Under the pieces are notes generated by a model. That model saw only the letters and a program-made list of their open reading frames with translations, ran no database searches and was not told the origin of the DNA. From Bacillota bacterium (lineage in GTDB: Bacteria; Bacillota; Clostridia; Acetivibrionales; DTU013), in contig JAFABI010000073.1 of assembly GCA_023426125.1 (NCBI GenBank), positions 1-64,000 of the forward strand: a stretch of DNA of 64,000 nucleotides. The letters run 5' to 3'. Numbering within the stretch: position 1 is the first letter of the stretch; each line of letters begins with the position of its first letter. Made by a program: the position numbers and the translations under genes. This document shows positions 33,967 through 42,921 of the stretch, one piece after another.

Positions 33967-34567
33967 AATTACATTGTCCAGGATCGTAATCATTCCCATT
34001 TTCATGGTGTTTGTCATTCCCATTCCCGGCTGGATGATGGAGGGCAGCCTGTTTAATTTTATCCGGCCGCAGCTGATAAGTTTGAATGATTTCATCCTTC
34101 AATACGGGAATTACATAGCGGCCGGCATTTTTATCCTGGCGGCCAGCACAGACGGTGTTGATGGGTATATCGCAAGAAAAAGGAAGCTGGTAACAACCAT
34201 GGGCAAATTTCTTGATCCCATTGCCGACAAATTATTGATAACAGGTGCTTTGATCGCCCTGGTACAGAGAAACGACGTTACCGGATGGGCAGCGATGCTG
34301 ATTATCAGCAGGGAGTTCATTGTCACCGGTTTGAGATTGGTAGCGGTGGGCGAAGGGATCGTCATTTCGGCCAGCTACCTGGGAAAAATAAAAACCGTTA
34401 CGCAAATTGTCGCCATTGCTGCGACGCTGTTAAAAAATTTTCCGCTGGATTTGTTCACCAAGTTCCCTTTCGACAGGTATGCAATGCTGGCGGCTGTAAT
34501 CATAACCTTATATTCGCTTTACGATTACATTAAAAAGCATATTTCCATCCTGAACTTTAATTCCTGA
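33950..34567 (+). CDS. pgsA: CDP-diacylglycerol--glycerol-3-phosphate 3-phosphatidyltransferase
   Basis: 205 residues with four to five hydrophobic helices. The CDP-alcohol phosphatidyltransferase signature DGXXARX8GX3DX3D is seen as DGVDGYIARKRKLVTT then MGKFLDPIADK. It makes phosphatidylglycerolphosphate, the first step of anionic phospholipid synthesis. The start MNLPNKITLSRI is standard; GGAGAAG lies upstream within rimO, which overlaps by 17 nt. Confidence 0.95.
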   Translation: MNLPNKITLSRIVIIPIFMVFVIPIPGWMMEGSLFNFIRPQLISLNDFILQYGNYIAAGIFILAASTDGVDGYIARKRKLVTTMGKFLDPIADKLLITGALIALVQRNDVTGWAAMLIISREFIVTGLRLVAVGEGIVISASYLGKIKTVTQIVAIAATLLKNFPLDLFTKFPFDRYAMLAAVIITLYSLYDYIKKHISILNFNS

Positions 34568-34640
34568 CCTTTTGGAAAACTTTTTTAAGGAAATTGTTGC
34601 ATATGGACAAAATATATAATATACTTTTTAGTATTAGAAC

Positions 34641-34657
34641 TTAGTATCAGGTAATAA
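34641..34657. promoter_or_regulatory. FapR-type operator upstream of fapR
   Basis: TTAGTATCAGGTAATAA is an inverted repeat close to the FapR consensus TTAGTA-N5-TACTAA, with one mismatch. TATAAT at 34615-34620 is the likely -10, placing the operator about 20 nt downstream. In Bacilli FapR represses fap genes until malonyl-CoA accumulates. Confidence 0.7.
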
Positions 34658-34659
34658 TT

Positions 34660-34815
34660 ATAGGTCAGCAGCGGATATCCCTTAACCTGGAGGTGCGCTG
34701 CCGGTTTGGAAAGGTGTGTCGGGCAAGACGGTTCGGAAGGGGACCTTCCTTAACCCGGAAAGGAATGCCGGCGGATGTAAAAAGGCGTCCCCTATCAATA
34801 TTTGCGGCGGGGTGT
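34660..34815 (+). other. GC-rich, probably folded leader of fapR
   Basis: About 155 nt without a gene. CAGCG pairs with CGCTG (34668 and 34695 region), GGAAGG with CCTTCC (34736 and 34745) and GCCGG with CCGGC (34699 and 34769), giving a multi-helix appearance. No known riboswitch motif was recognised. Confidence 0.4.
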
Positions 34816-34820
34816 AAACG

Positions 34821-35387
34821 ATGAGCAGGTCTTCCCTTTTGAAAAAGGAAAGGCAAACGATACTTCAGGAGAGAATTAAAGAAGACCCTTTTTTAACCGA
34901 TGAGGAATTGTCAGAATTATTTACCGTAAGCATACCGACCATTCGCCTTGACAGGCTTGAACTGGGGATTCCCGAGCTCAGGGAGAGGATTAAAAACGTA
35001 GCGGAAAACAACTACAGCAAGGTAAAAACGCTTCACAGCAAGGAAATCGTAGGGGAGCTCATTGACATAAATTTGGGCAAAAGCGGGGTGTCCGTGCTGG
35101 AAACGGACGACAGCATGGCCTTTGAAAAGACCAGAATCGTAAGGGGACACTTTATTTATTCCCTGGCAGAATCCCTGGCAATTGCGGTAATCGATGCGCA
35201 GGTAGCCCTTGTGGGAGTCGCCAATATAAAGTACAGGACCCCGGTTTACTCCGGAAGCAAGCTGACAGCCCGGGCCGAAGTAAAAAGAGTAAGAGGCTTG
35301 AATTACATTGTCTGGGTAAGAATCTCGGAAAAGCAGCAGGAAATTTTCCGGGGCAAGTTTATTCTGGTATCCCTTGAAAAACCGTAG
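34821..35387 (+). CDS. fapR: Transcription factor FapR
   Basis: 188 residues from ATG 34821, with GCGGGG upstream. The N-terminal DeoR-like helix-turn-helix (RQTILQERIKEDPFLTDEEL, VSIPTIRLDRLELGIPELRER) is followed by a thioesterase-like hotdog domain (about 75-188; ARTESLAIAV-type EALA region reads SLAESLAIAVIDAQVALVG) that binds malonyl-CoA. It represses the fatty acid and phospholipid genes and here heads the plsX-fabH-fabD-fabG-acpP operon. An operator-like sequence precedes its own gene. Confidence 0.93.
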   Translation: MSRSSLLKKERQTILQERIKEDPFLTDEELSELFTVSIPTIRLDRLELGIPELRERIKNVAENNYSKVKTLHSKEIVGELIDINLGKSGVSVLETDDSMAFEKTRIVRGHFIYSLAESLAIAVIDAQVALVGVANIKYRTPVYSGSKLTARAEVKRVRGLNYIVWVRISEKQQEIFRGKFILVSLEKP

Positions 35388-35440
35388 AAGTACTAAGTGT
35401 TTACTATTTTTATAAATAAAAAATTCCGGGAGTGACGTTT

Positions 35441-36514
35441 TTGCGAATTTTGGTAGATGCTATGGGTGGAGACAATGCACCCGAGGCTATAGTAAACGGA
35501 AGCATAGATGCGATAAAAACACAGGAAGGCTTTGATATAGTTCTTATCGGAGATCTTGAGCGTATCAATGACATACTGTCTGAACGTAAATTCAGCAGCC
35601 CTAGAATACAGGTCATTCACGCCCAGGAGGTCATAACAAACGAAGACCTGCCTACCAGAGCGATAAAAAGCAAAAAGAATTCCTCAATGGTTGTAGGCTT
35701 CAAAATGTTAAAAGAAAAGAGCGGAGATGTGTTTTTATCGGCGGGAAATTCCGGCGCCCTGCTGACAGGAGCGTTGTTGCTTCTCGGAAGGTTGAAGGGG
35801 GTCGACAGACCGGCTCTCGGAGCCGTCATACCGACCAAAAAGGGAAAATGCCTGATCATCGACGCAGGCTTAAACTCGGTATGCAAACCTATAAATTATA
35901 TACAATTCGGGATTTTTGGAACAGCTTACATGAAAGGCCTGCTGAATATAGAAAATCCTACGGTAGGTCTTGTCAACATGGGGACGGAGGCCAAAAAAGG
36001 TACTGAGGTGCTTAAACAGGCATATTCCATGCTTGCCGATTCAAAATTGAATTTTATAGGAAACATAGAAGGCAAGGACGTAATGCTGGGAAATGTCCAT
36101 GTAGCTGTTTGCGACGGCTATGTGGGAAATGTCATGCTCAAGTTTCTTGAAGGTGCAAGCTCCTTTTTTGGCGCTTTTCTTAAGGGAATGTTCAAACGGA
36201 CGATTTTCTCCAAGCTTTCAATGCTTTTTGTTGCAAAGGATATGCTGGCCTTCAAAAAAATGCTTGACCCGTCGATCGAGGGAGGAGCGCCGATTCTTGG
36301 AGTTGACGGCATTGTGATAAAGAGTCATGGCAACTCCAATGACAAAACAATAAAAAATGTAATCATCAAATCATACAATCTTGCAAACAGCTCTGCTTTT
36401 GAGCAGATTAAGGACAGCATCAGCGCGATGGAGGTAAAGGATGTCGAAAAGAGAGAACGTAAGCGTTGGAATTTTAGGCGTGGGAAGCTGCGTCCCAGAA
36501 AAAACACTGACTAA
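35441..36514 (+). CDS. plsX: Phosphate acyltransferase PlsX
   Basis: 357 residues from TTG 35441, eight bases after GGGAG, giving the usual MRILVDAMGGDNAPE; a GTG at 35432 overlaps that site. The family blocks are present: VLIGDLERI-like nucleotide/phosphate region, GNSGALLTGALLLLGRL, GLVNMGTEAKKGTEV, and DGYVGNVMLKFLEGAS. PlsX converts acyl-ACP to acyl-phosphate for PlsY. The last 25 codons overlap fabH by 74 nt out of frame, making the C-terminus longer than the usual 330-340 residues. Confidence 0.95.
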   Translation: MRILVDAMGGDNAPEAIVNGSIDAIKTQEGFDIVLIGDLERINDILSERKFSSPRIQVIHAQEVITNEDLPTRAIKSKKNSSMVVGFKMLKEKSGDVFLSAGNSGALLTGALLLLGRLKGVDRPALGAVIPTKKGKCLIIDAGLNSVCKPINYIQFGIFGTAYMKGLLNIENPTVGLVNMGTEAKKGTEVLKQAYSMLADSKLNFIGNIEGKDVMLGNVHVAVCDGYVGNVMLKFLEGASSFFGAFLKGMFKRTIFSKLSMLFVAKDMLAFKKMLDPSIEGGAPILGVDGIVIKSHGNSNDKTIKNVIIKSYNLANSSAFEQIKDSISAMEVKDVEKRERKRWNFRRGKLRPRKNTD

Positions 36515-37445
36515 TTCGGATCTGGAGAAAATGGTAGACACTTCAGATGATTGGATAATTAAAAGAACGGGCATATCGGAAAGAAGAATTCTTGAGAAGG
36601 ATGAGCCGGCTTACAGGCTGGGCGTAGAAGCTGCAAAACAGGCAATCGAGGATGCAGGCTTGAAGGTGGAAGACATTGATCTAATCATTGTTACCTCAAC
36701 CACGCCGGATTATCTTGTACCGTCCACCTCGTGTATCATTCAAAAAGAAATCGGCGCTGTCAAAGCGGCCGCCTTTGATCTTGCTGCCGCATGCACGGGG
36801 TTTGTTTACGGCATAACCGTTGCCCAGCAGTTTATTCAAACCGGCTTTTTCAGGTATGTTCTTGTAGTTAGCTCCGAAGGAATGAGCAAAGTCACCGAAT
36901 GGAAAGACAGGAATACCTGCGTGTTGTTCGGTGACGGCGCCGGCGCAGCCGTGCTGGGAAAAGTGGAAGACGGGTATGGGATCATTTCTACCTATATCGA
37001 CGCCGACGGCACCCAGGGAAATAACATAACCATCCCATGCTTCTATGTGCCGCAAGAGGATGTGGCGAGACGCGCCAATTATGAAAACAAAAGGACCTTG
37101 TGGCAGGAAGGCCAGGAGGTATTCAAGTTTGCGGTAAAAATAATGCCTTATGCCACGGAAAAAGTTTTGAAGGATGCAGGAATAAAAACAGAAGATTTGA
37201 AATATATAATACCGCATCAGGCGAATATAAGGATCATCGACAGTGCCGCCAAAAGATTGGGCATAGAACCGGAAAAGGTTTATACCACCATCCGGAAATA
37301 CGGAAATATTTCGTCTGCGTCAATACCGGTAGCTCTTACAGACGCATACCGGAAAAAATGCTTGCAGAAAGGCGACTATCTCGTATTTGTCGGTTTTGGC
37401 GGAGGATTGACCTGGGGCGCGACACTGCTTCGGTGGAGCAAATAG
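36441..37445 (+). CDS. fabH: 3-oxoacyl-ACP synthase III
   Basis: 334 residues behind GGAGG, inside the end of plsX. The thiolase-fold catalytic triad is complete: Cys in AAACTGFVYG, His in IIPHQANIRI and Asn in YGNISSASIP. FabH condenses acetyl-CoA with malonyl-ACP and starts each fatty acid; substrate preference for branched primers cannot be read here. Fifteen bases separate it from fabD. Confidence 0.96.
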   Translation: MSKRENVSVGILGVGSCVPEKTLTNSDLEKMVDTSDDWIIKRTGISERRILEKDEPAYRLGVEAAKQAIEDAGLKVEDIDLIIVTSTTPDYLVPSTSCIIQKEIGAVKAAAFDLAAACTGFVYGITVAQQFIQTGFFRYVLVVSSEGMSKVTEWKDRNTCVLFGDGAGAAVLGKVEDGYGIISTYIDADGTQGNNITIPCFYVPQEDVARRANYENKRTLWQEGQEVFKFAVKIMPYATEKVLKDAGIKTEDLKYIIPHQANIRIIDSAAKRLGIEPEKVYTTIRKYGNISSASIPVALTDAYRKKCLQKGDYLVFVGFGGGLTWGATLLRWSK

Positions 37446-37460
37446 AATTCAGGAGGAATT

Positions 37461-38396
37461 ATGGGAAAGCTGGCATTTATATTCCCCGGACAGGGAGCAC
37501 AGTATGTAGGAATGGGCAAGCAGATTGCCGATGAGTTCAAGGCGGCGGAGGATATTTTTAATCAAGCCTCGGAGGCGTTGGAATTCGATGTAAAAAAAAT
37601 GATTTTTGAAAGCGATGATGAAACCTTAAAAATTACCGAAAACACACAGCCGGCGATTCTGACAGCCAGCATAGCCTGTCTGCAGCCTTTGCTGGAAAAA
37701 GGCATAAAAGCGGATGCGGCTGCCGGTTTGAGCCTGGGTGAGTATACAGCCCACGTAGCCGCAGGAACAATGTCCTTCAAGGATGCGATAAGGCTTGTAA
37801 GAAAAAGAGGGAAATACATGCAGGAGGCAGTTCCCCTGGGAGTCGGAGCCATGGCCGCAGTTCTGGGCCTGGATGCCGGAACGGTCATCGAGTGTTGTAA
37901 GGCGGCCTCGGAAATAGGTGTCGTTGAACCGGCGAATTTCAACTGCCCGGGACAGTTGGTGGTTGCAGGGGAAGTAAAAGCGGTAGAAAAGGCAATGGAG
38001 CTTTGTAAGGAAAAGGGAGCCAAAAGATCCATGCTGCTGCCGGTGAGCGCCCCTTTCCATTGCAGCATGCTGAAGCCTGCGGGCGACAAGCTGGCAATGG
38101 AACTGGAAAAGGTACAGCTTGGGAAAATGAACCTGCCGGTTGTGACAAATGTTACCGCCGAATATATCACGGATGAAGCAAAAGTCAAGGATCTGTTGAT
38201 CAGGCAGGTGAGCAATTCCGTTTTATGGGAAAATTCCATAAACAAAATGCTGGAAAATGGTGTGGACACCTTCGTAGAAATCGGACCAGGCAAGGTTTTG
38301 AGCGGATTTGTAAAGAAAATAAACAAGGAAGTCAGAACCTTGAATGTTGAAGACATGGATTCATTGAATAAGACCCTTGCCGATCTGGCAGGTTAA
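37461..38396 (+). CDS. fabD: Malonyl-CoA-ACP transacylase
   Basis: 311 residues behind AGGAGGA. FIFPGQGAQYVGMGK is the family start, the nucleophile Ser lies in AGLSLGEYTA (the usual GHSLGE has Leu for His), Arg in LVRKRGKYM, and the catalytic His in VSAPFHCSML. It loads malonyl groups onto ACP for FabH and FabF. Same operon as fabH and fabG. Confidence 0.96.
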   Translation: MGKLAFIFPGQGAQYVGMGKQIADEFKAAEDIFNQASEALEFDVKKMIFESDDETLKITENTQPAILTASIACLQPLLEKGIKADAAAGLSLGEYTAHVAAGTMSFKDAIRLVRKRGKYMQEAVPLGVGAMAAVLGLDAGTVIECCKAASEIGVVEPANFNCPGQLVVAGEVKAVEKAMELCKEKGAKRSMLLPVSAPFHCSMLKPAGDKLAMELEKVQLGKMNLPVVTNVTAEYITDEAKVKDLLIRQVSNSVLWENSINKMLENGVDTFVEIGPGKVLSGFVKKINKEVRTLNVEDMDSLNKTLADLAG

Positions 38397-38448
38397 TCAA
38401 TTTCGGTGTTTGTTTTATAAATATGGGTATCGGGAGGCGATGCATATA

Positions 38449-39192
38449 ATGCAACTTAAGGGGAAAACTGCTGTTGTTACCGGTTCAGGCCGAGGATTGG
38501 GCAAGACGATAGCATTGAAGCTTGCACAATTGGGGGCAAATATTGTTTTGAATGATATAGCGGCATCCGATTCAATCGATGCAACGGCTGAAGAGTTCAA
38601 GGCTGCCGGCTATCCTGTGGCAGTGACAAAAGGCGATGTAAGAAATTTAGAGGATGTTAAGGCAATTGTTTCTGCTGCCGTTGGTACCTTCGGCAGTCTG
38701 GATATACTTGTGAACAATGCGGGTATAACCAAAGACAAGCCGATGGCGATGATGTCGGAGGAGGATTGGGATCTGGTGCTTGACATCAATCTGAAAGGAG
38801 CTTTTTTTTGCACGAAACTGGCAGCAAAACAGATGATTAAGCAGAGAAGCGGGAAGATCGTCAATATCGCTTCGGTAGCCGGACGGTATGGCAACCAGGG
38901 ACAGGCCAACTATTCGGCGTCCAAGGCAGGTTTGATCGGGCTTACCAAGACCACGGCAAAGGAATTTGCCTCAAGGGGGGTAACTTGTAATGCGGTGGCT
39001 CCGGGCATTATTCAAAGCAAAATGACCGAGGTTCTGCCGGAGGAAATCAAGAAAAAGTATTTGGAAAACATACCGCTGGGCAGGTTCGGGACACCTGACG
39101 ATGTGGCTAATGTTGTCGCTTTTCTTGCATCCGACGACGCAAGTTATGTAACCGGGCAGGTAATAGATATTGACGGCGGGCTAGTTATGTAA
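38449..39192 (+). CDS. fabG: 3-oxoacyl-ACP reductase
   Basis: 247 residues. ATG 38449 is placed 11 bases after GGGAGG; ATG 38440 is too close to it. Short-chain dehydrogenase motifs: NADPH-binding TGSGRGLGK, NNAG, and the catalytic Ser-Tyr-Lys (NIASVAGRYGNQGQANYSASKAG in part: S in IASVAG, YSASK). It reduces 3-ketoacyl-ACP in each elongation cycle. Confidence 0.95.
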   Translation: MQLKGKTAVVTGSGRGLGKTIALKLAQLGANIVLNDIAASDSIDATAEEFKAAGYPVAVTKGDVRNLEDVKAIVSAAVGTFGSLDILVNNAGITKDKPMAMMSEEDWDLVLDINLKGAFFCTKLAAKQMIKQRSGKIVNIASVAGRYGNQGQANYSASKAGLIGLTKTTAKEFASRGVTCNAVAPGIIQSKMTEVLPEEIKKKYLENIPLGRFGTPDDVANVVAFLASDDASYVTGQVIDIDGGLVM

Positions 39193-39278
39193 TAATATCT
39201 TAATGTAAAAGTTTGAAAGAACTTTTCAAAATAGGAATTATTATAAATAAATTACCCCCTGTGGGAGGAGGTGAATGT

Positions 39279-39506
39279 ATGGTTTTCGAAAAGGTGAAGA
39301 AAATTATAGTGGAGCAGTTAGGTGTTGAAGAAGATGAAATTGCTATGGAATCTTCCTTCATAGACGATCTGGGAGCTGATTCCCTGGATATCGTTGAGTT
39401 GATAATGGCCCTCGAGGAGGAATTCGATCTCGAGATTCCCGACAACGAAGCTGAGAAGATAGCGACGGTCGGAGATGCCGTAGATTACATTAAAAATAAC
39501 ACATAA
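39279..39506 (+). CDS. acpP: Acyl carrier protein
   Basis: 75 residues from ATG 39279 behind GGAGGAGG. The acidic four-helix ACP carries the phosphopantetheine site Ser in GADSLDIVEL (about residue 36). It shuttles acyl chains between the Fab enzymes, PlsX and the RNase-flanked operon neighbours. The longer frame from 39213 has no site. A terminator follows immediately. Confidence 0.97.
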   Translation: MVFEKVKKIIVEQLGVEEDEIAMESSFIDDLGADSLDIVELIMALEEEFDLEIPDNEAEKIATVGDAVDYIKNNT

Positions 39507-39533
39507 AAAAAGTCCCCAAAAGGGGCTTTTTTT
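39506..39533 (+). terminator. Intrinsic terminator of the fapR-acpP operon
   Basis: AAGTCCCC and GGGGCTTT around AAAA, then TTTT; it starts at the acpP stop codon. Confidence 0.75.
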
Positions 39534-39582
39534 ATGTAAAGGCTTTCTGCCTGCAGCAGAATTGAGCAGCCATCAGTTGACA

Positions 39583-39611
39583 TTGAGTGATTGATGGATT
39601 TTAGATATAGT
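39583..39611 (+). promoter_or_regulatory. Promoter of fabF
   Basis: TTGAGT (39583-39588), 17 bp, TATAGT (39606-39611), giving fabF its own transcription after the acpP terminator. Confidence 0.6.
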
Positions 39612-39674
39612 ATTTTCAACCATGTATACTTTTACTTTTTTACTTAAGTTCAGAAGCAAGGGAGGTTAAAAGAT

Positions 39675-40913
39675 ATGAAAAGAAGAGTGGTTATTACCGG
39701 CGCAGGTGTTATACACTCGCTGGGATGTGGTGCGGATAAATTCTGGGATTCCATTAAAGAAGGAAAATCGGGAATCAGTTGTGTAACAAAATTTGATACG
39801 GCGAATTTTGATACAAAAGTCGGTGCGGAGATAAAAGATTTCGAACCTACGGAATATATCGACAAAAAAGAAGCAAAGAGAATGGATACTTTCACGCAGT
39901 ATGCCATGGCTGCTGCAAAAATGGCGATCGAAAACTCAAAGTTAAAGCTGGAGGAGGAAGACCCATTCAGGGCCGGAGTAATCGTAGGCTCCGGCATTGG
40001 AGGGATAGAGACCCTTGAAGACCAGCACAGTACGCTGATGAACAAGGGGCCGGGCAGGGTAAGCCCTTTCTTTATTCCGATGATGATTGCCAATATGGCT
40101 TCCGGCCGTATTGCCATTGAATACGGTTTGCAGGGTTTTAACGAGTGCGTCATCACAGCCTGCGCCACAAGCAACAATGCTATAGGCGACGCATTCAAGG
40201 TTATTCAGCGGGGCGATGCGGATATCATGGTAACCGGCGGCGCCGAGGCGGCAATTACTCCATTGGCCTATGCAGGCTTCTGCTCCAGCAAGGCAATGAC
40301 CACCAATCCGGATCCCGCTACGGCTTGCAGGCCTTTTGATGCAGACCGTGACGGATTTATTATGGGAGAGGGTGCAGGCATCCTTGTTATCGAAGAATTG
40401 GAGCATGCAATAAAAAGAGGCGCTTCCATCATCGCCGAGATTGTCGGCTACGGATGTACCTGCGATGCACATCACATCACTGCTCCGCACCCTGAAGGGA
40501 TCGGCGGGATCAATTGCATGAAAACGGCCATCGCCGATGCGGGGATTAAGCCTGAAGACATAGGCTATATCAATGCCCATGGCACTTCAACGCCTTTGAA
40601 CGATCCCGGGGAAACCACAGTCATCAAAAAGGTGTTCGGCGACCATGCATACAAGCTGGCAGTCAGTTCGACCAAATCCATGACAGGCCATCTTTTGGGT
40701 GCTGCCGGAGCCGTAGAAGCCATTATAAGCGCCATGGCACTAAAGGAAGGATTTTTGCCTCCCACCATCAACTATAAGACTCCGGATCCGGAATGCGACC
40801 TGGATTATGTACCCAACAAAGGAAGGAAGGCCGAAATAAACTATGCGCTTTCCAATGCGCTGGGCTTTGGCGGTCATAATGCGGCAATCGTGTTAAAGAA
40901 ATATGAAGGATGA
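39675..40913 (+). CDS. fabF: 3-oxoacyl-ACP synthase II
   Basis: 412 residues behind GGGAGG. The condensing-enzyme triad is complete: Cys in ITACATSNNAIG, His in NAHGTSTPLND and His in SMTGHLLGAAG. It elongates acyl-ACP with malonyl-ACP. It is preceded by its own promoter and follows acpP. GGC-rich repeats lie directly downstream. Confidence 0.96.
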   Translation: MKRRVVITGAGVIHSLGCGADKFWDSIKEGKSGISCVTKFDTANFDTKVGAEIKDFEPTEYIDKKEAKRMDTFTQYAMAAAKMAIENSKLKLEEEDPFRAGVIVGSGIGGIETLEDQHSTLMNKGPGRVSPFFIPMMIANMASGRIAIEYGLQGFNECVITACATSNNAIGDAFKVIQRGDADIMVTGGAEAAITPLAYAGFCSSKAMTTNPDPATACRPFDADRDGFIMGEGAGILVIEELEHAIKRGASIIAEIVGYGCTCDAHHITAPHPEGIGGINCMKTAIADAGIKPEDIGYINAHGTSTPLNDPGETTVIKKVFGDHAYKLAVSSTKSMTGHLLGAAGAVEAIISAMALKEGFLPPTINYKTPDPECDLDYVPNKGRKAEINYALSNALGFGGHNAAIVLKKYEG

Positions 40914-40991
40914 AATAAATTGACGGCAGGATAATGAAAGAATGCAGGGACGGATATAATAGAAGATATAGAGAAGCAAAGCAAGGAATGC

Positions 40992-41014
40992 AGGGGCGGT
41001 CACTGATCGTCCGC
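40992..41014 (+). repeat. Palindromic repeat, variant core
   Basis: AGGGGCGGTCACTGATCGTC then CGC has the same ends (GGGGCG, CGTCCGC) as the repeat at 2654 but a different, still palindromic core (GGTCACTGATC). Confidence 0.6.
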
Positions 41015-41020
41015 AAAACA

Positions 41021-41046
41021 GGAGGCGGGGGGATACCCCGCCTTCC
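41021..41046. repeat. GC-rich hairpin before rnc
   Basis: AGGCGGGG and CCCCGCCT around GGATA, with flanking GGA/TCC extending the stem. No T-run. Confidence 0.55.
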
Positions 41047-41108
41047 TATACATCCCGGTATTTGAACAATTTTGTGCCTTTACGTACAACGAAGGAATGT
41101 AAGTTCGT

Positions 41109-41828
41109 ATGAATAGAAAAGATTTTGTCAACAGCATGGAAGCCCTGGAAGGTGTTTTAAAATATAAATACAATGACAGAAATCATCTATTACTGGCCAT
41201 GACGCATAGCTCCTATGCAAACGAAAACAAGCATGAGCATTTGAGCAGCAATGAGCGTCTGGAGTTTCTCGGCGATGCGGTTTTGAACATTATTATCAGT
41301 GATTTTATTTATAAAAATCATACGTCATTATCCGAGGGAGAATTGACGAAAGCCAGAGCAAGCATTGTTTGTGAGCCTTCCCTGGCCAGGTGTGCAAATG
41401 CCCTTGAGCTGGGAAAATATCTGATGCTGGGCAGGGGAGAGGAATATACCGGCGGAAGGAGCAGAATATCAATACTCTCAGATGCTTTTGAAGCGGTAAT
41501 AGGATCCATTTATATTGACGGCGGTATGGAAAAGGCCAGGGAATTTGTTTTAGCCATGATGGAGGAAACGATTACCCGGTCGATCAACGGCGCGTCCTTT
41601 ATCGATTTTAAGACACAACTCCAGGAAGTGGTACAAAAAACAGGGGAACAGAAGATCCAATATGAAATTGTCGAGGAAAAAGGTCCCGACCACAACAAGC
41701 TTTTTGTGGTCCAGGTAAGAGTAGCCGACAGGGTATTGGGCGCAGGCGAAGGCAGAAGCAAAAAAGAAGCCGAGCAAAATGCAGCCTCGATGGCCCTAGT
41801 CAAGCTGCAGGGGAAAGACAATGTCTGA
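41109..41828 (+). CDS. rnc: Ribonuclease III
   Basis: 239 residues. The RNase III signature NERLEFLGDAVLNI (about residues 45-58) contains the metal-binding Glu and Asp; the second Asp-Glu pair lies in SDAFEAVIGSIYID. The dsRNA-binding domain fills residues about 160-235 (DFKTQLQEVVQKTG, GRSKKEAEQNAASMAL). It cleaves dsRNA in rRNA precursors and some mRNAs. GAAGGA is the weak ribosome site. It overlaps the next gene by 8 nt and sits in the usual order before smc and ftsY. Confidence 0.97.
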   Translation: MNRKDFVNSMEALEGVLKYKYNDRNHLLLAMTHSSYANENKHEHLSSNERLEFLGDAVLNIIISDFIYKNHTSLSEGELTKARASIVCEPSLARCANALELGKYLMLGRGEEYTGGRSRISILSDAFEAVIGSIYIDGGMEKAREFVLAMMEETITRSINGASFIDFKTQLQEVVQKTGEQKIQYEIVEEKGPDHNKLFVVQVRVADRVLGAGEGRSKKEAEQNAASMALVKLQGKDNV

Positions 41829-42921
41829 AAAGCACGCGGTAATTCCCATCTTTGTACCCCATAAAGGCTGCCCCCATGATTGCATTTTCTGCAACCAGAG
41901 AAAAATCAGCGGGCAGACGGAAGAAATGACTTCAGGCAGGATCAGGGAAATTATTGAGGCCCATCTCTCCACAATAGAGCCTGGAACTGTGATTGAGGCA
42001 GGATTTTACGGCGGAAGCTTTACCGGGATAGAAACAGACCGGCAAATTGAATTTCTAGCTGCGGCCAATGAATATGTGAAATCAGGAAGAATTTCAAGCC
42101 TGAGGCTTTCAACGCGGCCGGACTATATCAATCCATCCATATTGGATTACCTTAAGGAGTATAATGTCAATACCATCGAGCTGGGTGTCCAAAGCCTGGA
42201 TGAAGAGGTGTTGAAAGCCAGCTGCAGGGGGCACACCACTGAAGAGGTATTTGCAGCCTCGGAGCTGATCAACGAATATGGTTTTAAGCTGGGCATTCAG
42301 ACGATGACAGGCCTTCCCTGCGACAATAGGAAAAAAGACCTGGATACGGCGCGGAAAGTCATTGGCCTAAAGCCTCGGATGGTGCGTATCTATCCTGTTC
42401 TGGTTATTAAGGGTACATATCTTGAAACACTGATGAACCGGGGAGCGTATGTACCGCAATCCCTCTCGCAGGCCGTCGATGTGTGTGCAGACCTGCTTTC
42501 CCTGTACCGCAAATGCAACATTCATGTCATAAGGATAGGACTGCAGCCTAGCGATGCGATTTCGGAAGGTTCGGAAATCGCAGGAGGGCCGTTTCACCCG
42601 GCATTCCGGCAATTGGTTGAAGCAAGGCTTGCCTTAAGGGAGATGGAAGAATGTATCCTTCGTGAAGGTCTGGACAAATATTCAGAGATCGTTATAAAAA
42701 CCGGATCGGGCAATATTTCCAATGTGGTTGGCCAAAAAAGAAGTAACCTTAATGAATTGTATTCACGGTATGGTTTCAAAGAGATCCGGGTTGCCGGTGA
42801 TGCGGATTTAAAGCAGGAAATCATTGTGCTGCCGGTAACAGGCAGAAGGGCAATGCGCCTCCCAAGGGATGTCAAGGGGACACAATGTCACAATGTCAAG
42901 GGGACAGGTACATTGACATGA
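41821..42921 (+). CDS. Radical SAM protein, Elp3/YgiQ-like
   Basis: 366 residues, overlapping rnc by 8 nt. The radical SAM cluster motif is CPHDCIFC near residues 17-24 (with CNQRK next); AGFYGGSFTGIE and RLSTRPDYI follow the Elp3/MiaB-type pattern. The family is common between rnc and smc in Clostridia and is often called an oxygen-independent coproporphyrinogen-like or Elp3-like protein; the reaction is unknown. The last 16 residues (VKGTQCHNVKGTGTLT) are read from a repeat and hairpin, so the original stop has been replaced. Confidence 0.85.
   Translation: MSEKHAVIPIFVPHKGCPHDCIFCNQRKISGQTEEMTSGRIREIIEAHLSTIEPGTVIEAGFYGGSFTGIETDRQIEFLAAANEYVKSGRISSLRLSTRPDYINPSILDYLKEYNVNTIELGVQSLDEEVLKASCRGHTTEEVFAASELINEYGFKLGIQTMTGLPCDNRKKDLDTARKVIGLKPRMVRIYPVLVIKGTYLETLMNRGAYVPQSLSQAVDVCADLLSLYRKCNIHVIRIGLQPSDAISEGSEIAGGPFHPAFRQLVEARLALREMEECILREGLDKYSEIVIKTGSGNISNVVGQKRSNLNELYSRYGFKEIRVAGDADLKQEIIVLPVTGRRAMRLPRDVKGTQCHNVKGTGTLT

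Noticed and set aside
34660..34815. Cyclic di-GMP or other known riboswitch before fapR
   Set aside because: No tetraloop-receptor or other defining motif was found; it is left as an unassigned leader.
37562..38356. 264-codon leftward frame opposite fabD
   Set aside because: FabD motifs are intact on the other strand and no leftward ribosome site exists.
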